A stretch of DNA of 64,000 nt from an uncultured Clostridia bacterium (GCA_944391745.1 CALXUS010000011.1:1-64000), one strand, 5' to 3'. Positions 45,806 through 55,572 are shown, numbered from the stretch's first letter. A program made the numbers and translations. The notes: generated by a model from the letters alone, not told the origin.

Positions 45806-46981
45806 CTAAAAGTCATATTTTTTAAATCTTTTATATAGAATTATACTTACAATAGCAATTATAGCCAATACAACAAATATTGTATAATTTGTACCAGTTT
45901 GAGGAATTTTATCTGGTGCTACAGTATTATCAACTGGTGGTTCTTCTTCTTGAGGTTCATCTTTTCCTGGCTCATCTTTACCTGAGTCTCCTTTTCCAGT
46001 ATTATCTGACCCTTCAAAATCAACCCATTCAAAATCATCATCTCCATAGAAGAATAATGAATAAGTATTTGCGATTTCATTTGATTTATAAGCCTGAGCT
46101 AATGTTACACCTTCTGTTTTTACATATTTTCCATTTTCATCATCTACTACTGCATACAAATAATAATATGCATCATTTGTAATCAAATTTGCATTAATTA
46201 ATGGTTCTTCAGTTGTTAATTTTATTCCACCAGCAGTCATAGATAAATCTCTATTACCTTCCAAAATATTATTATATATACCTGTATTATTCTTAGCATA
46301 ATTTAATAAGCTTTCAAAAGCTGTAGCCTCACCATTTTTTATACCATTTAAAATATCATTATCTGTTATTCTACCAATTTTTAGTTGAACTTTTCTAGAA
46401 GTACCCATTTCCCAAGGTGTATTAAAAGTTATTCGCGTAGAACAATCAGAATAATTTGGATTTGCAACAATCAAAGCAGAAAAGAAAACTTCTGTATATT
46501 TTTTTTGCTCTGGTTTTTCCAATAATACTTTATTTAAAACTATCTTATTTAAAAATTCTGAGCTACTAGTTTCTAAATATTGTTCAAAAACATATAAATA
46601 TTGATCTGGCCCTAATTCTAAATATTTTGATATACTTTCAGTGGTATATAAAGTTCCTTTACTACTGTCATATCCTAATCTATCGAAACTATCTGAAAAC
46701 TCAGGAGTACTATTATCATCTACGACTGTATAATAATAGTTGTGGTTCTCGATAGGTGTAACACCAGTAATACTTATATCATAATCCCCTACGTTTGCAG
46801 ATTTAACAACTTCTACTTTAGCATTAGAAAAATCAGTCCAAGTACCTTCTGTTGTGTCTGCTAAAGTCTCAAGATCTTCAACCGGTGCAATTTCATCATT
46901 TGAATCAGTAGCATATACATTGCTAAAACTTAATGCTACTAATAAAATTAATACTAAACCAATAATTAATTTTCTTTTCAT
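45806..46981 (-). CDS. cell-wall-anchored surface protein (IPQTG) at the end of the Bat-type operon
   Basis: 391 residues: signal peptide (MKRKLIIGLVLILLVALSFS, cleavage near YATD), an outer part of about 310 residues, a Gly/Pro/Asp/Glu spacer (GKDEPGKDEPQEEEPPVDN), the sorting motif IPQTG, a hydrophobic helix (IFVVLAIIAIVSIILY) and a basic tail RFKKYDF. The layout is that of a sortase substrate whose motif starts with I instead of L. No sortase gene is in the window. Gene order after the TPR gene suggests that the MoxR/vWA system acts on, or together with, this surface protein. Confidence 0.8.
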   Translation of the reverse strand: MKRKLIIGLVLILLVALSFSNVYATDSNDEIAPVEDLETLADTTEGTWTDFSNAKVEVVKSANVGDYDISITGVTPIENHNYYYTVVDDNSTPEFSDSFDRLGYDSSKGTLYTTESISKYLELGPDQYLYVFEQYLETSSSEFLNKIVLNKVLLEKPEQKKYTEVFFSALIVANPNYSDCSTRITFNTPWEMGTSRKVQLKIGRITDNDILNGIKNGEATAFESLLNYAKNNTGIYNNILEGNRDLSMTAGGIKLTTEEPLINANLITNDAYYYLYAVVDDENGKYVKTEGVTLAQAYKSNEIANTYSLFFYGDDDFEWVDFEGSDNTGKGDSGKDEPGKDEPQEEEPPVDNTVAPDKIPQTGTNYTIFVVLAIIAIVSIILYKRFKKYDF

Positions 46982-47054
46982 TTTGTTTCTCCTTTACTTT
47001 TGTATTTTTCTTTTATTTTCATAAAAACCATCATTTCTTATTAAAGCAATTAAA

Positions 47055-47741
47055 CTACCAGTTTTTCTCGTCGTATTTATACCCCTTCCCATAAGATTCA
47101 TAAAAATCTTCTGTTTCACGTTGATCTTTTGTAGCATTTTGCTTAATATCTTGTATAATGTTTTCTATATCATCAGGATCTTCATTTGACTGATCATTTT
47201 CTTCGTCCTCATCAGAATCCCCTGACTCATTATTATTATCTAACAACTTTTTTAATCTGTCAATCTCTTTTTGAATATCTTTTTTTAATTCTTCTGCCTC
47301 TTGACTGTGACCATTATTATCCTCTTTATTAGCACAGCCATCCTCTGTTAAAACATCTATTGCTTGCTCATATTGTTCTATCGCTTCTTTTATACTCTTT
47401 TGATCACTTTCGTCACATTTTACCACTTTGCACATTGCCAAAGCTAGGTTAATTCTTATAGAACATTCTTTATATTTAGGTGGATTTGCAGATAAAGCAT
47501 TCTTATATTGAATTATTGCATCTTCATAATTTCCATTATTATATAAAACATTTCCATAATTATAATAAGAAATATAACCTTGCGGGAAATTCACATAAGT
47601 TAGAGTCTTGGCTAATCCTTCATCATAATTGCCATTATTATATTTAGATAGTAATATAGTATTTAAAGTAAAATTATATATTAGCTTTAAAGTTATAATT
47701 ATAATAATAATATATATTGCAATAATTACTTTTCTTTTCAT
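47055..47741 (-). CDS. TPR protein of the Bat-type operon (BatE/BatC-like)
   Basis: 228 residues from the ATG at 47741 (AAAAGGAG 6 nt upstream; a further 7 codons to 47762 are in frame). It has an N-terminal membrane helix (KVIIAIYIIIIIITLKLIY) and TPR-like repeats (YYNYGNVLYNNGNYEDAIIQ and NPPKYKECSIRINLALAMCK). The C-terminal 80 residues are highly acidic (SGDSDEDEENDQSNEDPDD), then about TEDFYESYGKGYKYDE. Proteins of this kind (TPR, one helix) accompany Bat vWA proteins. It shares a base with the previous stop (TAATG). Confidence 0.82.
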   Translation of the reverse strand: MKRKVIIAIYIIIIIITLKLIYNFTLNTILLSKYNNGNYDEGLAKTLTYVNFPQGYISYYNYGNVLYNNGNYEDAIIQYKNALSANPPKYKECSIRINLALAMCKVVKCDESDQKSIKEAIEQYEQAIDVLTEDGCANKEDNNGHSQEAEELKKDIQKEIDRLKKLLDNNNESGDSDEDEENDQSNEDPDDIENIIQDIKQNATKDQRETEDFYESYGKGYKYDEKNW

Positions 47742-48781
47742 TACATTCTCCTTTTCTGCCAAATATAATTTATTATGAGTAAAATAATAAATGGAATTGC
47801 AAAATAATAATAAATATCATCATAAGAACTTATTTTATCTTCATTAGATTGACTATTAAGCTCTTCATTTTTTATATATTTAAGTTTATCATCAATATTT
47901 TTTTGCTCACTCATATTAATATAATCGACACCCATATCTGAAGCAATTTGTTTTAAGTTTTTCTCATCTAATTTTGAAATAGCTAAATGGCTTCGTAAAT
48001 CATCATCATAATAATGCATATAATAATATTCACTGTCAGGATCATCTTCATATAATCTATCAACCATTTTTCCTCCTTCAACAGTTCCATAACCTAGCAC
48101 TGCTCCATTATCTAAGTATTGTTTAATTTCTGAATACGATTCAAGCTTCTCATTTTCTATAGTTATTTCACCATCAGAAATAAAAAATATTATATACTTT
48201 TCTGCATCCCCTTTACTTTCTTTTGCATTAGATAAAACTTTTTCAATAAGTGGAATTGGTGTATTCATTGTACTTCCTTCTGCAGTACTTTGATCTTCTA
48301 ATATTATAGCATTAAGTTCAGCTTCCATTAAATCAGTATCATTTGTGAAAGGAATAATTATTTTAGCATTATCATCAAATGTAATTAATGAATACTTACT
48401 GCTAGGAAATTCATCAATAATATGTAAACAATCATTAATTACTCCATCAAATCTTTCATGATTTCCGTTATAATCTAAAGCTCTCATACTATAGCTAGTA
48501 TCTATAACAAATAGGAAATTTAAATTTGATGATAATGCAGTAGCATCACCATTAGGTATCATAATTCTTAAATTAATTACAAATAATAAAATAATTATTA
48601 AGATTTTCAAACAAACATTAATAAAATAGTTATTTATAAGTTTTTTCTGTCTCTCAGTTCTTTCAGTATTTTTGACATTTAAAATAAATTCTTTTATGTT
48701 TTTATTATATAAACTTAATACTATTAAAATAATACAAATAATGGTCATTAACCAAACTGGAATAATTGGATTTACTATCAT
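47741..48781 (-). CDS. vWA-domain membrane protein (BatB-like)
   Basis: 346 residues: N-terminal membrane helices (PIIPVWLMTIICIILIVLSL and KILIIILLFVINLRIMI), then a von Willebrand A domain with the MIDAS motif DTSYS in LNFLFVIDTSYSMRAL, and SLITFDDNAKIIIPFT and EKYIIFFISDGEI, then a C-terminal helix (YYFAIPFIILLIINYIW). MIDAS coordinates a divalent metal, typical of MoxR-associated vWA proteins. The start overlaps the neighbouring vWA gene stop by 4 nt (ATGA). It works with the MoxR ATPase; the target is unknown. Confidence 0.88.
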   Translation of the reverse strand: MIVNPIIPVWLMTIICIILIVLSLYNKNIKEFILNVKNTERTERQKKLINNYFINVCLKILIIILLFVINLRIMIPNGDATALSSNLNFLFVIDTSYSMRALDYNGNHERFDGVINDCLHIIDEFPSSKYSLITFDDNAKIIIPFTNDTDLMEAELNAIILEDQSTAEGSTMNTPIPLIEKVLSNAKESKGDAEKYIIFFISDGEITIENEKLESYSEIKQYLDNGAVLGYGTVEGGKMVDRLYEDDPDSEYYYMHYYDDDLRSHLAISKLDEKNLKQIASDMGVDYINMSEQKNIDDKLKYIKNEELNSQSNEDKISSYDDIYYYFAIPFIILLIINYIWQKRRM

Positions 48782-49824
48782 AATCTAATCCTTTTCTCTA
48801 ATAAAATCATTATAATTATTACAATTAAAATTAATATAAATATTACTTCTGGATGATCAGTAACAAAAACTTTTTCTCTTTCATTTAATAATGATGTTTT
48901 TGTTTCTTTTATTTCATCTATAATGCTTGAGCTCATTGCATCTAAATCACCATTATAAAACTTTCCTCCACCATTATTTTCAACAGCATTTTTATAAGAC
49001 TTTATTTTAGATGCAGATGTATGAATATTCATTTCTACAGTTGGACAATATGCATATAAATGAACATTATATTGTTTGCAAAGTTTACATGCATCATCTA
49101 ATGAAACAGCTTCTGTTCCTGACACATCATTATCTGTAGCAAAAATAATAATTCTTGTCCTATCTTCATTTTCTTTTAAATCAGGAAATGAAAATAATGT
49201 TCCTGCAAGCCCATCACCAACTAAAGAACTACCTCTAGTTTGAGCGCCAGCACCAACTCCACCATACCAAATCAATGGTGTTTCTACGCCATCTTTTTTA
49301 TAAGTCACCGGAGGATGTCCATTATTTTCTATACAAACTTGTAATTGATTAATAATATCATCTAGACATTCATTAATATAATTATAGTCATCTGTTAATG
49401 GACAAAATACAACTGGAGCTGTATTAAACAAAATTATACCTATTCTATCACCTTCAATATCAGGAATAATTTCTTTAAACTTTTGCACTAATGCCAAATT
49501 TACTTCATTTTGTGAAGTTGAAATATCCAATCCTAATAAAATATCTCTATTATATTTATCATCACTTCTAGATTGTATAGTTACAAATCTAGAAATAAGC
49601 AGTCCTGTTAATACAATACAAATACAACTAGTTATATTTATAGCATATTTTAAAAAATTATACTCTTTCATTCTCGATTTAAAGTATTCTGTTTGTTTAA
49701 TAAATTTAGTATTAGCAACTTTTTTACCATCTGTATATTTACTTTTCTTATTAAATTTTATAAAAAAAATTATTAAAGCAATTATTAATGATATAATAAT
49801 TGCTACAGGGTACATTAACTCCAT
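48778..49824 (-). CDS. vWA-domain membrane protein (BatA-like)
   Basis: 348 residues: a membrane helix at the N terminus (YPVAIIISLIIALIIFFIKF), a second at about 57-78 (YAINITSCICIVLTGLLISR), and a vWA domain with DILLGLDISTSQNEVNLAL (MIDAS DISTS), RIGIILFNTAPVVFCPLTDD and IIIFATDNDVSGTEAVSLDD. The C-terminal helix is VIFILILIVIIIMILLEK. It overlaps the next gene upstream (49815) by 10 nt. Two vWA genes in tandem are characteristic of Bat-type operons. Confidence 0.88.
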   Translation of the reverse strand: MELMYPVAIIISLIIALIIFFIKFNKKSKYTDGKKVANTKFIKQTEYFKSRMKEYNFLKYAINITSCICIVLTGLLISRFVTIQSRSDDKYNRDILLGLDISTSQNEVNLALVQKFKEIIPDIEGDRIGIILFNTAPVVFCPLTDDYNYINECLDDIINQLQVCIENNGHPPVTYKKDGVETPLIWYGGVGAGAQTRGSSLVGDGLAGTLFSFPDLKENEDRTRIIIFATDNDVSGTEAVSLDDACKLCKQYNVHLYAYCPTVEMNIHTSASKIKSYKNAVENNGGGKFYNGDLDAMSSSIIDEIKETKTSLLNEREKVFVTDHPEVIFILILIVIIIMILLEKRIRL

Positions 49825-50294
49825 TTACTTATAACACTCCTTGCCTTGTTTATTGCATCATTAAAATCCCCTACCGACTTGTCAGCAAATTCAGGCTCAT
49901 AATACTCTTTTATAAGCTCATATAAGTGAGGAATATTTAACTTTTTTATCTCTGTTAAAGAATAATTTTGAGTCGTTATATCAGTCACTTCAAATACAAA
50001 CATTCTTACAGCCTCACTAATAAGTTGATAAGCTTTCCTTAAGCTTATTTTTTTGTTATTATATTTGTACTCTATAGAATTTAATTTTTCTAAATACTTT
50101 GTCTTAATTACTGGTATATTTTTTATATTTTTTTCTGGAACTGCCTTTACCTTCTCTTCATTAATTGCTTTAACTTTTTTCTGTTCTTTAGTCAATATTA
50201 AATACACAGTTATAATAATAGTTAATACAATAAAAATTATTAAAGCAACAATTGAATATGTAAAGGGTCCTTGTAAACTAACTAAAGTTTGCAT
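49815..50294 (-). CDS. DUF4381-like membrane protein
   Basis: 159 residues. An N-terminal helix about residues 13-33 (YSIVALIIFIVLTIIITVYL) is followed by a basic stretch and a helical cytoplasmic part (KISLRKAYQLISEAVRMFVF, EVTDITTQNYSLTEIKKLN and PEFADKSVGDFNDAINKARS). Small proteins of this kind sit between DUF58 and vWA genes in MoxR operons. It overlaps the DUF58 gene by 17 nt. The role is probably as a membrane scaffold. Confidence 0.68.
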   Translation of the reverse strand: MQTLVSLQGPFTYSIVALIIFIVLTIIITVYLILTKEQKKVKAINEEKVKAVPEKNIKNIPVIKTKYLEKLNSIEYKYNNKKISLRKAYQLISEAVRMFVFEVTDITTQNYSLTEIKKLNIPHLYELIKEYYEPEFADKSVGDFNDAINKARSVISKWS

Positions 50295-51147
50295 TTTTTC
50301 GCCTTTCTAATAGTTTAAAAACATCATCAACTATGTCTTTTTGTTTATTCATAGTAGTAGTAACTATTTTATATTTATTAAATCTTTTTCTTGTATCTTT
50401 ATATATCTTTGTTTTAATATCTAATTCTATTTTTTTTAGTTTTTCATCATCTAATATATAATCTGGAATATAAGAGCCTTGGTCCATATCATAAGCATTA
50501 TACCCTGTCATTAGAGCATCAGAAATATTTATAAACATTACATCATGTAATAGTGAAAGTCTTCTTAAAGTAGATTCAGAAATACGGCTCATTCCATCAA
50601 TATCTGTAACTACAAATATTATCATTCTTCTATTTATAAATTTCAAAACATAATCAACTAATTGTTCAATATTGTTTTCATTTGCAATTTCTCGTTCATA
50701 ATTTGTTAAAATCATTTCCAAATTATAAAGACCTGTTTTAAAAGGGAATAATTTTACGCCACTTTTTCCTTGCATAATTGCACTTATTGAATCTCCATGT
50801 TTATCAACCAAATATCCAATTGTTCCAGTAGCCATAAGTGCAACTTCTTTTTTAGAATCTAAATCTCTAGTATCAGCAAGCATTCTTTTACCAGAATCAA
50901 GTATAAACATTATATTATGCTTTTTTTCTGCTATAAACTGTTTTATTAAGATTTTATTTGATCTAGCTGATGCTTTCCAATCAATATCTTTAACATTATC
51001 ACCTATAACATACTCTCTTAAATCTTCAAAATTCATACTTTTGCCTTTATAAATAGAATTGTATGAACCTTCTAATATATTAGACGTTTTCTTTTTAGTA
51101 TATATTGCTAAATTAGCTTTTATTTTCGTAATATATTTATAATTCAT
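50278..51147 (-). CDS. DUF58 protein of the MoxR operon
   Basis: 289 residues. The DUF58 signature reads FEDLREYVIGDNVKDIDWKA SARSNKILIKQF, and a vWA-like core follows (NIMFILDSGKRMLADTRDLD, IIFVVTDIDGMSRISES). DUF58 proteins are co-encoded with MoxR ATPases. The N-terminal 30 residues are basic with no clear membrane anchor. A ribosome site with AGTCAAAATATG is weak. It lies 18 nt downstream of moxR and is almost certainly part of one transcript. Confidence 0.88.
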   Translation of the reverse strand: MNYKYITKIKANLAIYTKKKTSNILEGSYNSIYKGKSMNFEDLREYVIGDNVKDIDWKASARSNKILIKQFIAEKKHNIMFILDSGKRMLADTRDLDSKKEVALMATGTIGYLVDKHGDSISAIMQGKSGVKLFPFKTGLYNLEMILTNYEREIANENNIEQLVDYVLKFINRRMIIFVVTDIDGMSRISESTLRRLSLLHDVMFINISDALMTGYNAYDMDQGSYIPDYILDDEKLKKIELDIKTKIYKDTRKRFNKYKIVTTTMNKQKDIVDDVFKLLERRKNANFS

Positions 51148-51165
51148 ATTTTGACTCCTAATAAG

Positions 51166-52149
51166 TTATGGTACTTTTATAGCATTTACAATGGCATTAA
51201 TAATTTGTTCAACTTTCACATTGTCAGCTAAAGCTTCAAAACTTAATGAAATTCTATGTCTTAAAACACCATAGCTTAATGACTTAATGTCATCTGGAAT
51301 AACATAACTTCTGCTATTCATTAACGAAAATGCTTTTGCTGCCTCCATAAAAGCTATTGAAGCTCTTGTACTTGCACCATTCGTTATATATTTTGCCAAA
51401 TCAGGAGAAATATACTTAGAAGGATTTCTAGTTGCATTTACAATTTCAACAATATATTTTTTTATAGAATTATCTATATACACTTTCCTGCTTAAATTTT
51501 GTAAATATTTAATATCTTCTAAAGTTACAACTTGACATCTCTCGTTAAAAACATTTTTTTCTATCCTATTTAAAATCTCTAACTCTTCATTTTCAGTTGG
51601 ATAATTTAAAGTTTCTTTAATTAAAAATCTATCCTGTTGAGCTTCTGAAAGTAGATATGTTCCCTCTTGTTCTATTGGATTTTGTGTAGCTATAACTATA
51701 AAAACATCAGGCAACTTATAATTTACACCACCTATAGTTACTTGCCTTTCCTGCATTGCTTCAAGCATTGCACTTTGCGTCTTAGAACTTGATCTATTTA
51801 CTTCATCTAAAAGCACAAAATTAGCATATACCGGTCCAATCTTTGTAACAAACTCTCCTGTTTTTGCATTATAAGTCTGCGTTCCAATAATATCACTTGG
51901 CAATAAATCTGGGGTACATTGTATTCTTGAAAATCTACCACCACAACTTTCAGTTAAAACTTTTGCTGCAGTCGTTTTTGCCAATCCAGGTACAGATTCA
52001 ACGAGTATATGCCCATTAGCAATTAATGTTATTAATAAAACTACTTGTAAATTTTTTTGTCCTACTATTTTTGAAGTGTAATAATTAGATAATGCACCTA
52101 TTATTTCATTACACTTGTTCATCTCTTCATTTGATATATTATTCTCCAT
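51166..52149 (-). CDS. MoxR-family AAA+ ATPase
   Basis: 327 residues. Walker A is ESVPGLAKTTAAK (G55 to T60), Walker B is ANFVLLDEVNRSSSK, the sensor region is FIVIATQNPIEQEGTY and AQQDRFL follows, typical of the MoxR AAA family. These ATPases act as chaperones that assemble or activate metal-binding vWA partners. It is the first gene of the operon, followed by DUF58, a DUF4381-like gene, two vWA genes, a TPR gene and the surface protein. AAAAGGAG lies 13 nt before the ATG. Confidence 0.93.
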   Translation of the reverse strand: MENNISNEEMNKCNEIIGALSNYYTSKIVGQKNLQVVLLITLIANGHILVESVPGLAKTTAAKVLTESCGGRFSRIQCTPDLLPSDIIGTQTYNAKTGEFVTKIGPVYANFVLLDEVNRSSSKTQSAMLEAMQERQVTIGGVNYKLPDVFIVIATQNPIEQEGTYLLSEAQQDRFLIKETLNYPTENEELEILNRIEKNVFNERCQVVTLEDIKYLQNLSRKVYIDNSIKKYIVEIVNATRNPSKYISPDLAKYITNGASTRASIAFMEAAKAFSLMNSRSYVIPDDIKSLSYGVLRHRISLSFEALADNVKVEQIINAIVNAIKVP

Positions 52150-52204
52150 CTCTTTTTATTTTCTCCTTTTGTAATTTTTAAAGTTCTTAAGTATAACCAT
52201 TTTA

Positions 52205-52233
52205 ATAATATCAATATATAAAATTTTTTTCAA
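52205..52233 (-). promoter_or_regulatory. promoter of the MoxR/Bat operon
   Basis: On the minus strand TTGAAA (52233-52228), 17 nt, TATTAT (52210-52205). Confidence 0.6.
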
Positions 52234-52239
52234 GATATA

Positions 52240-52794
52240 TTATATAAATCTTTCAACTTTACATGGATTTCCAAAAGCAATACAATTATCTGGAATATTT
52301 TTTGTAACAACACTTCCAGCACCTATAACTACATTACTTCCAATAGTTACACCAGGCATTACACAAACATTTCCACCAATCCATACATTATTACCGACTT
52401 TAATAGGTTTAGCATATTCTAATCCTTTATTTCTTTCTTTGAAATCAATTGGATGACCTGATGTGTAAAAGCCACAATTAGGTCCTATAAAAACATTATC
52501 TCCAAATTCAACTTTATTTGCATCTAATATAACTAAATTGTGATTCGAATAAAAATTTTCTCCAAAACTAATATTAAAACCATAATCACAAAAGAAATTT
52601 GGTTCAATAGTAAATTGTTTTAATCCCTTTTGCAATAATTTTTCCATTACCTCTTTTTTCCCAATAAAATCTCTTACATGTAGCTCATTATATTTTTTGC
52701 ATAGTTCTTTAGCAATAATTCTTTTTTCTAACAAATTTTGATTATAATTAGCATCATATAATTTTCCAGCCAACATTTTTTCTTCTTCAGTCAT
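52240..52794 (-). CDS. maa: maltose/galactoside O-acetyltransferase (hexapeptide repeat)
   Basis: 184 residues of the Maa/LacA left-handed beta-helix family. The N-terminal domain reads EEEKMLAGKLYDANYNQNLL; hexapeptide repeats follow (VEFGDNVFIGPNCGFYTSGH, with the catalytic His in TSGHP), then GNNVWIGGNVCVMPGVTIGS and GAGSVVTKNIPDNCIAFGNP. The enzyme acetylates the 6-hydroxyl of maltose or related sugars from acetyl-CoA, perhaps for detoxification. The symbol is by family only. It ends just ahead of the MoxR operon promoter. Confidence 0.87.
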   Translation of the reverse strand: MTEEEKMLAGKLYDANYNQNLLEKRIIAKELCKKYNELHVRDFIGKKEVMEKLLQKGLKQFTIEPNFFCDYGFNISFGENFYSNHNLVILDANKVEFGDNVFIGPNCGFYTSGHPIDFKERNKGLEYAKPIKVGNNVWIGGNVCVMPGVTIGSNVVIGAGSVVTKNIPDNCIAFGNPCKVERFI

Positions 52795-52859
52795 GTTACC
52801 TCTCCCCTTAATTTATAATTTTATTTTCATAATATATTTTACTTACTCATTAATTCTAA

Positions 52860-53645
52860 TTATCCAAAAGCAATATCTAATACCATCATTATTACAAAAC
52901 CTATTGTAACACCAATCGTTCCTATATTTGAATGCTCACCTTCTTGAGATTCAGGTATTAATTCTTCTACAACTACATAAATCATCGCACCAGCGGCAAA
53001 AGATAACAAATATGGAAGTATTGGTACAATACTTGTAGTTAATAAAATTGTTAATATAGCTCCAATAGGTTCAACAATACCAGATAATGTTCCATATACA
53101 AAGGCTTTTGTTTTAGATATTCCTTCGTCTTTAAGAGGCATTGATATAATTGCACCTTCTGGAAAGTTTTGAATTGCAAGACCAGTTGCAAGAACAAATG
53201 CACTAGCAGCTGTAATACCCGAATCAGGTACTAACATTCCAGCAAATACAATACCTTCAGCCATTCCTTCTGGAATATTATGTAGTGTTACAGCTAAAAC
53301 CAACATTATTTCATTTTTTAATTTTGCTTTAATTCCTTCTGGTTTTTTCGAATTTAAATGTAAATGTGGTATAATACTGTCCAAAAGTAGTAAGAATCCA
53401 ACTCCAAGAATAAATCCAATTGCCGCTGGAAGCCATAAGATTATTCCCTGCTTTTCCGCCATATCTATTGAAGGAATTATTAGTGACCAAATTGATGCCG
53501 CAATCATTACACCAGCAGCAAATCCCAATAATAATTTTTGTACTTTTGGATTTATTTTATCTTTCATAAAAAATACCATAGCCGAACCCAAAGTTGTTCC
53601 TAAAAATGGTATTAATAGTCCAATTGCTACATTTTCCATACTCAT
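52860..53645 (-). CDS. ZIP-family metal transporter
   Basis: 261 residues with about eight hydrophobic helices. The metal motif is HNIPEGMAEGIVFAG (about residues 122-136), with NFPEGAIISMPL and VVEELIPESQEGEH later, as in the ZupT/GufA group of ZIP transporters that bring in zinc, iron or manganese. A His-bearing loop is in IIPHLHLNSKKPEG between TM segments. The short gap to the ABC-F gene (16 nt) suggests joint transcription, but no functional link is evident. Confidence 0.88.
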   Translation of the reverse strand: MSMENVAIGLLIPFLGTTLGSAMVFFMKDKINPKVQKLLLGFAAGVMIAASIWSLIIPSIDMAEKQGIILWLPAAIGFILGVGFLLLLDSIIPHLHLNSKKPEGIKAKLKNEIMLVLAVTLHNIPEGMAEGIVFAGMLVPDSGITAASAFVLATGLAIQNFPEGAIISMPLKDEGISKTKAFVYGTLSGIVEPIGAILTILLTTSIVPILPYLLSFAAGAMIYVVVEELIPESQEGEHSNIGTIGVTIGFVIMMVLDIAFG

Positions 53646-53661
53646 TTCTCCCTACTCAAAA

Positions 53662-55143
53662 TTAATCTAAATAAACAATTTTTGTTGCTATTTTCTTTAT
53701 AAAAGTCTCATCATGCTCTACAAAAATTAATGTAGGCTCATACTTTAGAATTGCCTCTTCAATTTGTATTCTTGTCAAAATATCTATGTAGTTAAGAGGT
53801 TCGTCCCATATATAAATATTTGCCCTTTGAGAAATACTTTTTGCTATTAAAACTTTTTTCTTTTGCCCTTCGCTCATTTTTTTAATATCTTTATCAAATT
53901 CTTCGCTTGGTACTCCCATTTTAACAAGCATGGCCTTAAATATACTTTCATCTACATCATTATCCATCAAAATACTTTCTAAAGTTCCTCTTAAATTTTC
54001 TGTACTTTGCGATACTGATGATATTTTCAAATCATTTGCAATCTTTATATTACCGTCATATTTTATATCATTACCTAATATTAAATTTAAAATGCTAGAT
54101 TTTCCGGCACCATTTTTACCAACAATTGCAACTCTATCTTTATCATTTACTTCAAAAGAAATTGGATTAAATATTGGTTTATCATCATATTTAATCTGTA
54201 ACCTTTCTGCTAGAACCAGTGGATTTTTTCTATTCTCTAAAGTAACAATTTTTAAGCTATCATTTCTATCTACATTTTTAAATAAACTTGCTTTTTCATC
54301 AATTGCTTTTTCAATTCTTCTTTCCATTACTTTTGACTTTTTCATCATTTTAGCAGCTTGATGTCCAATATATCCTCTATCTACTTTTGAGCCAGAATTA
54401 GTAGTATTATATTTCGTTTTTTCAACTTTATCCGACCAATTTGCAGTGTTTTGAGATGCAATTTCAAGTCTATCTATATCTTTTTTAAGTTTTTCATTTT
54501 GCATACGTTCGAAGTTATCTTGCCTGTTCTTATTTTCTTGCCATGTTGAAAAATTTCCTTGCTCAATATCAATATTTGTGTTATTTATAGAAATAATATG
54601 GTCTACAACTTTATCTAAAAAATCTCTGTCATGAGAAACAACGATAAATCCTTTTTTTCTTTTTAAATAATTAGTTAAATTATTTCTAGTTTCGATGTCT
54701 AAATGATTTGTCGGCTCATCTATTAATAAGAAATTATCTCCTTTTAAAAATAAACTTATTAACAAAATTTTCATTTGTTCTCCACCGCTAAGCAAATTAA
54801 AATTTCTATAAAGAATTTCTGCATCTGTATTTAGTAAATTCAACTCTTTAATAATTTGCCAATCCTCAGTAAGTGGTGTTATTTCATTTACAATTTCTAT
54901 TGCCATTCGATCTTTATTGCTTATTTCAAAAGGAAAATAATCAAACTGAACACTTTTAGAAATTGTGCCACTATATTCATATTCGCCAAGTAACAATTTT
55001 AAGAAGGTTGTTTTCCCTTTACCATTTCTTCCGATTAATCCAATTTTCCAATTGGTATCTATATTAAAAGATACATTTTCAAATACATTGTACAAGCTAC
55101 CGTCATATCTAAATGTTAAATTGTTAATACTTATTAATGACAT
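53662..55143 (-). CDS. Lsa-family ABC-F ribosomal protection protein
   Basis: 493 residues, two ABC cassettes with no membrane domain. Cassette 1 has Walker A GRNGKGKTT (38-46), LSGGEQMKIL and DEPTNHLDIETRNNL; cassette 2 has GKNGAGKSSIL, MSEGQKKKVLIAKS and WDEPLNYIDILTR. The N-terminal opening (MSLISINNLTFRYDGSLYNV) and spacing match Lsa-type ABC-F proteins, which push lincosamides, pleuromutilins and streptogramin A off the ribosome. A basic linker helix (about residues 215-300) joins the cassettes. It could be an intrinsic housekeeping ABC-F instead. Confidence 0.85.
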   Translation of the reverse strand: MSLISINNLTFRYDGSLYNVFENVSFNIDTNWKIGLIGRNGKGKTTFLKLLLGEYEYSGTISKSVQFDYFPFEISNKDRMAIEIVNEITPLTEDWQIIKELNLLNTDAEILYRNFNLLSGGEQMKILLISLFLKGDNFLLIDEPTNHLDIETRNNLTNYLKRKKGFIVVSHDRDFLDKVVDHIISINNTNIDIEQGNFSTWQENKNRQDNFERMQNEKLKKDIDRLEIASQNTANWSDKVEKTKYNTTNSGSKVDRGYIGHQAAKMMKKSKVMERRIEKAIDEKASLFKNVDRNDSLKIVTLENRKNPLVLAERLQIKYDDKPIFNPISFEVNDKDRVAIVGKNGAGKSSILNLILGNDIKYDGNIKIANDLKISSVSQSTENLRGTLESILMDNDVDESIFKAMLVKMGVPSEEFDKDIKKMSEGQKKKVLIAKSISQRANIYIWDEPLNYIDILTRIQIEEAILKYEPTLIFVEHDETFIKKIATKIVYLD

Positions 55144-55320
55144 TATTCCTCCTTTTTTATTTTAAGTTAAATTTGATTTATGAATCTTTTAATAAATCTC
55201 TATTTCAAATTTATAATATCATAAAAAGAAAAAATAATCTATATATTTATTGAAATGATTCATTATTATATGTTATATTTATTTTAAACTTATTAAATAT
55301 AATTAAAAGGAGTGATAAAC

Positions 55321-55572
55321 ATGCAATATACATATAATCCTAAAGGAGTTTGCTCAAGGCAAATGATTATTGATGTAGAAAATAATATAATTAAGAATGT
55401 TAAAATAGTTGGCGGTTGCGCTGGTAATACCCAAGGAGTTGCTAGATTAGTTCAAGGAATGAATATTGATGAAGCAATAAAAAGATTAAAAGGTATTTTA
55501 TGTGGTGATAAAGGAACTTCTTGCCCTGACCAACTCGCTAGAGCATTAGAAGAAATAAAGAAAAGTGCATAA
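55321..55572 (+). CDS. TSCPD-domain protein (TIGR03905)
   Basis: 83 residues from the ATG at 55321 (AAAAGGAGTGATAAAC upstream). It begins QYTYNPKGVCSRQMIIDVEN and has KNVKIVGGCAGNTQGVARLV, with the final CGDKGTSCPDQLARALEEIK that gives the domain its name (TSCPD). The family is found in ribonucleotide reductase-associated or stand-alone proteins of anaerobes, with conserved Cys pairs (four here), so redox or metal binding is likely. Divergent from the ABC-F gene. Confidence 0.85.
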   Translation: MQYTYNPKGVCSRQMIIDVENNIIKNVKIVGGCAGNTQGVARLVQGMNIDEAIKRLKGILCGDKGTSCPDQLARALEEIKKSA

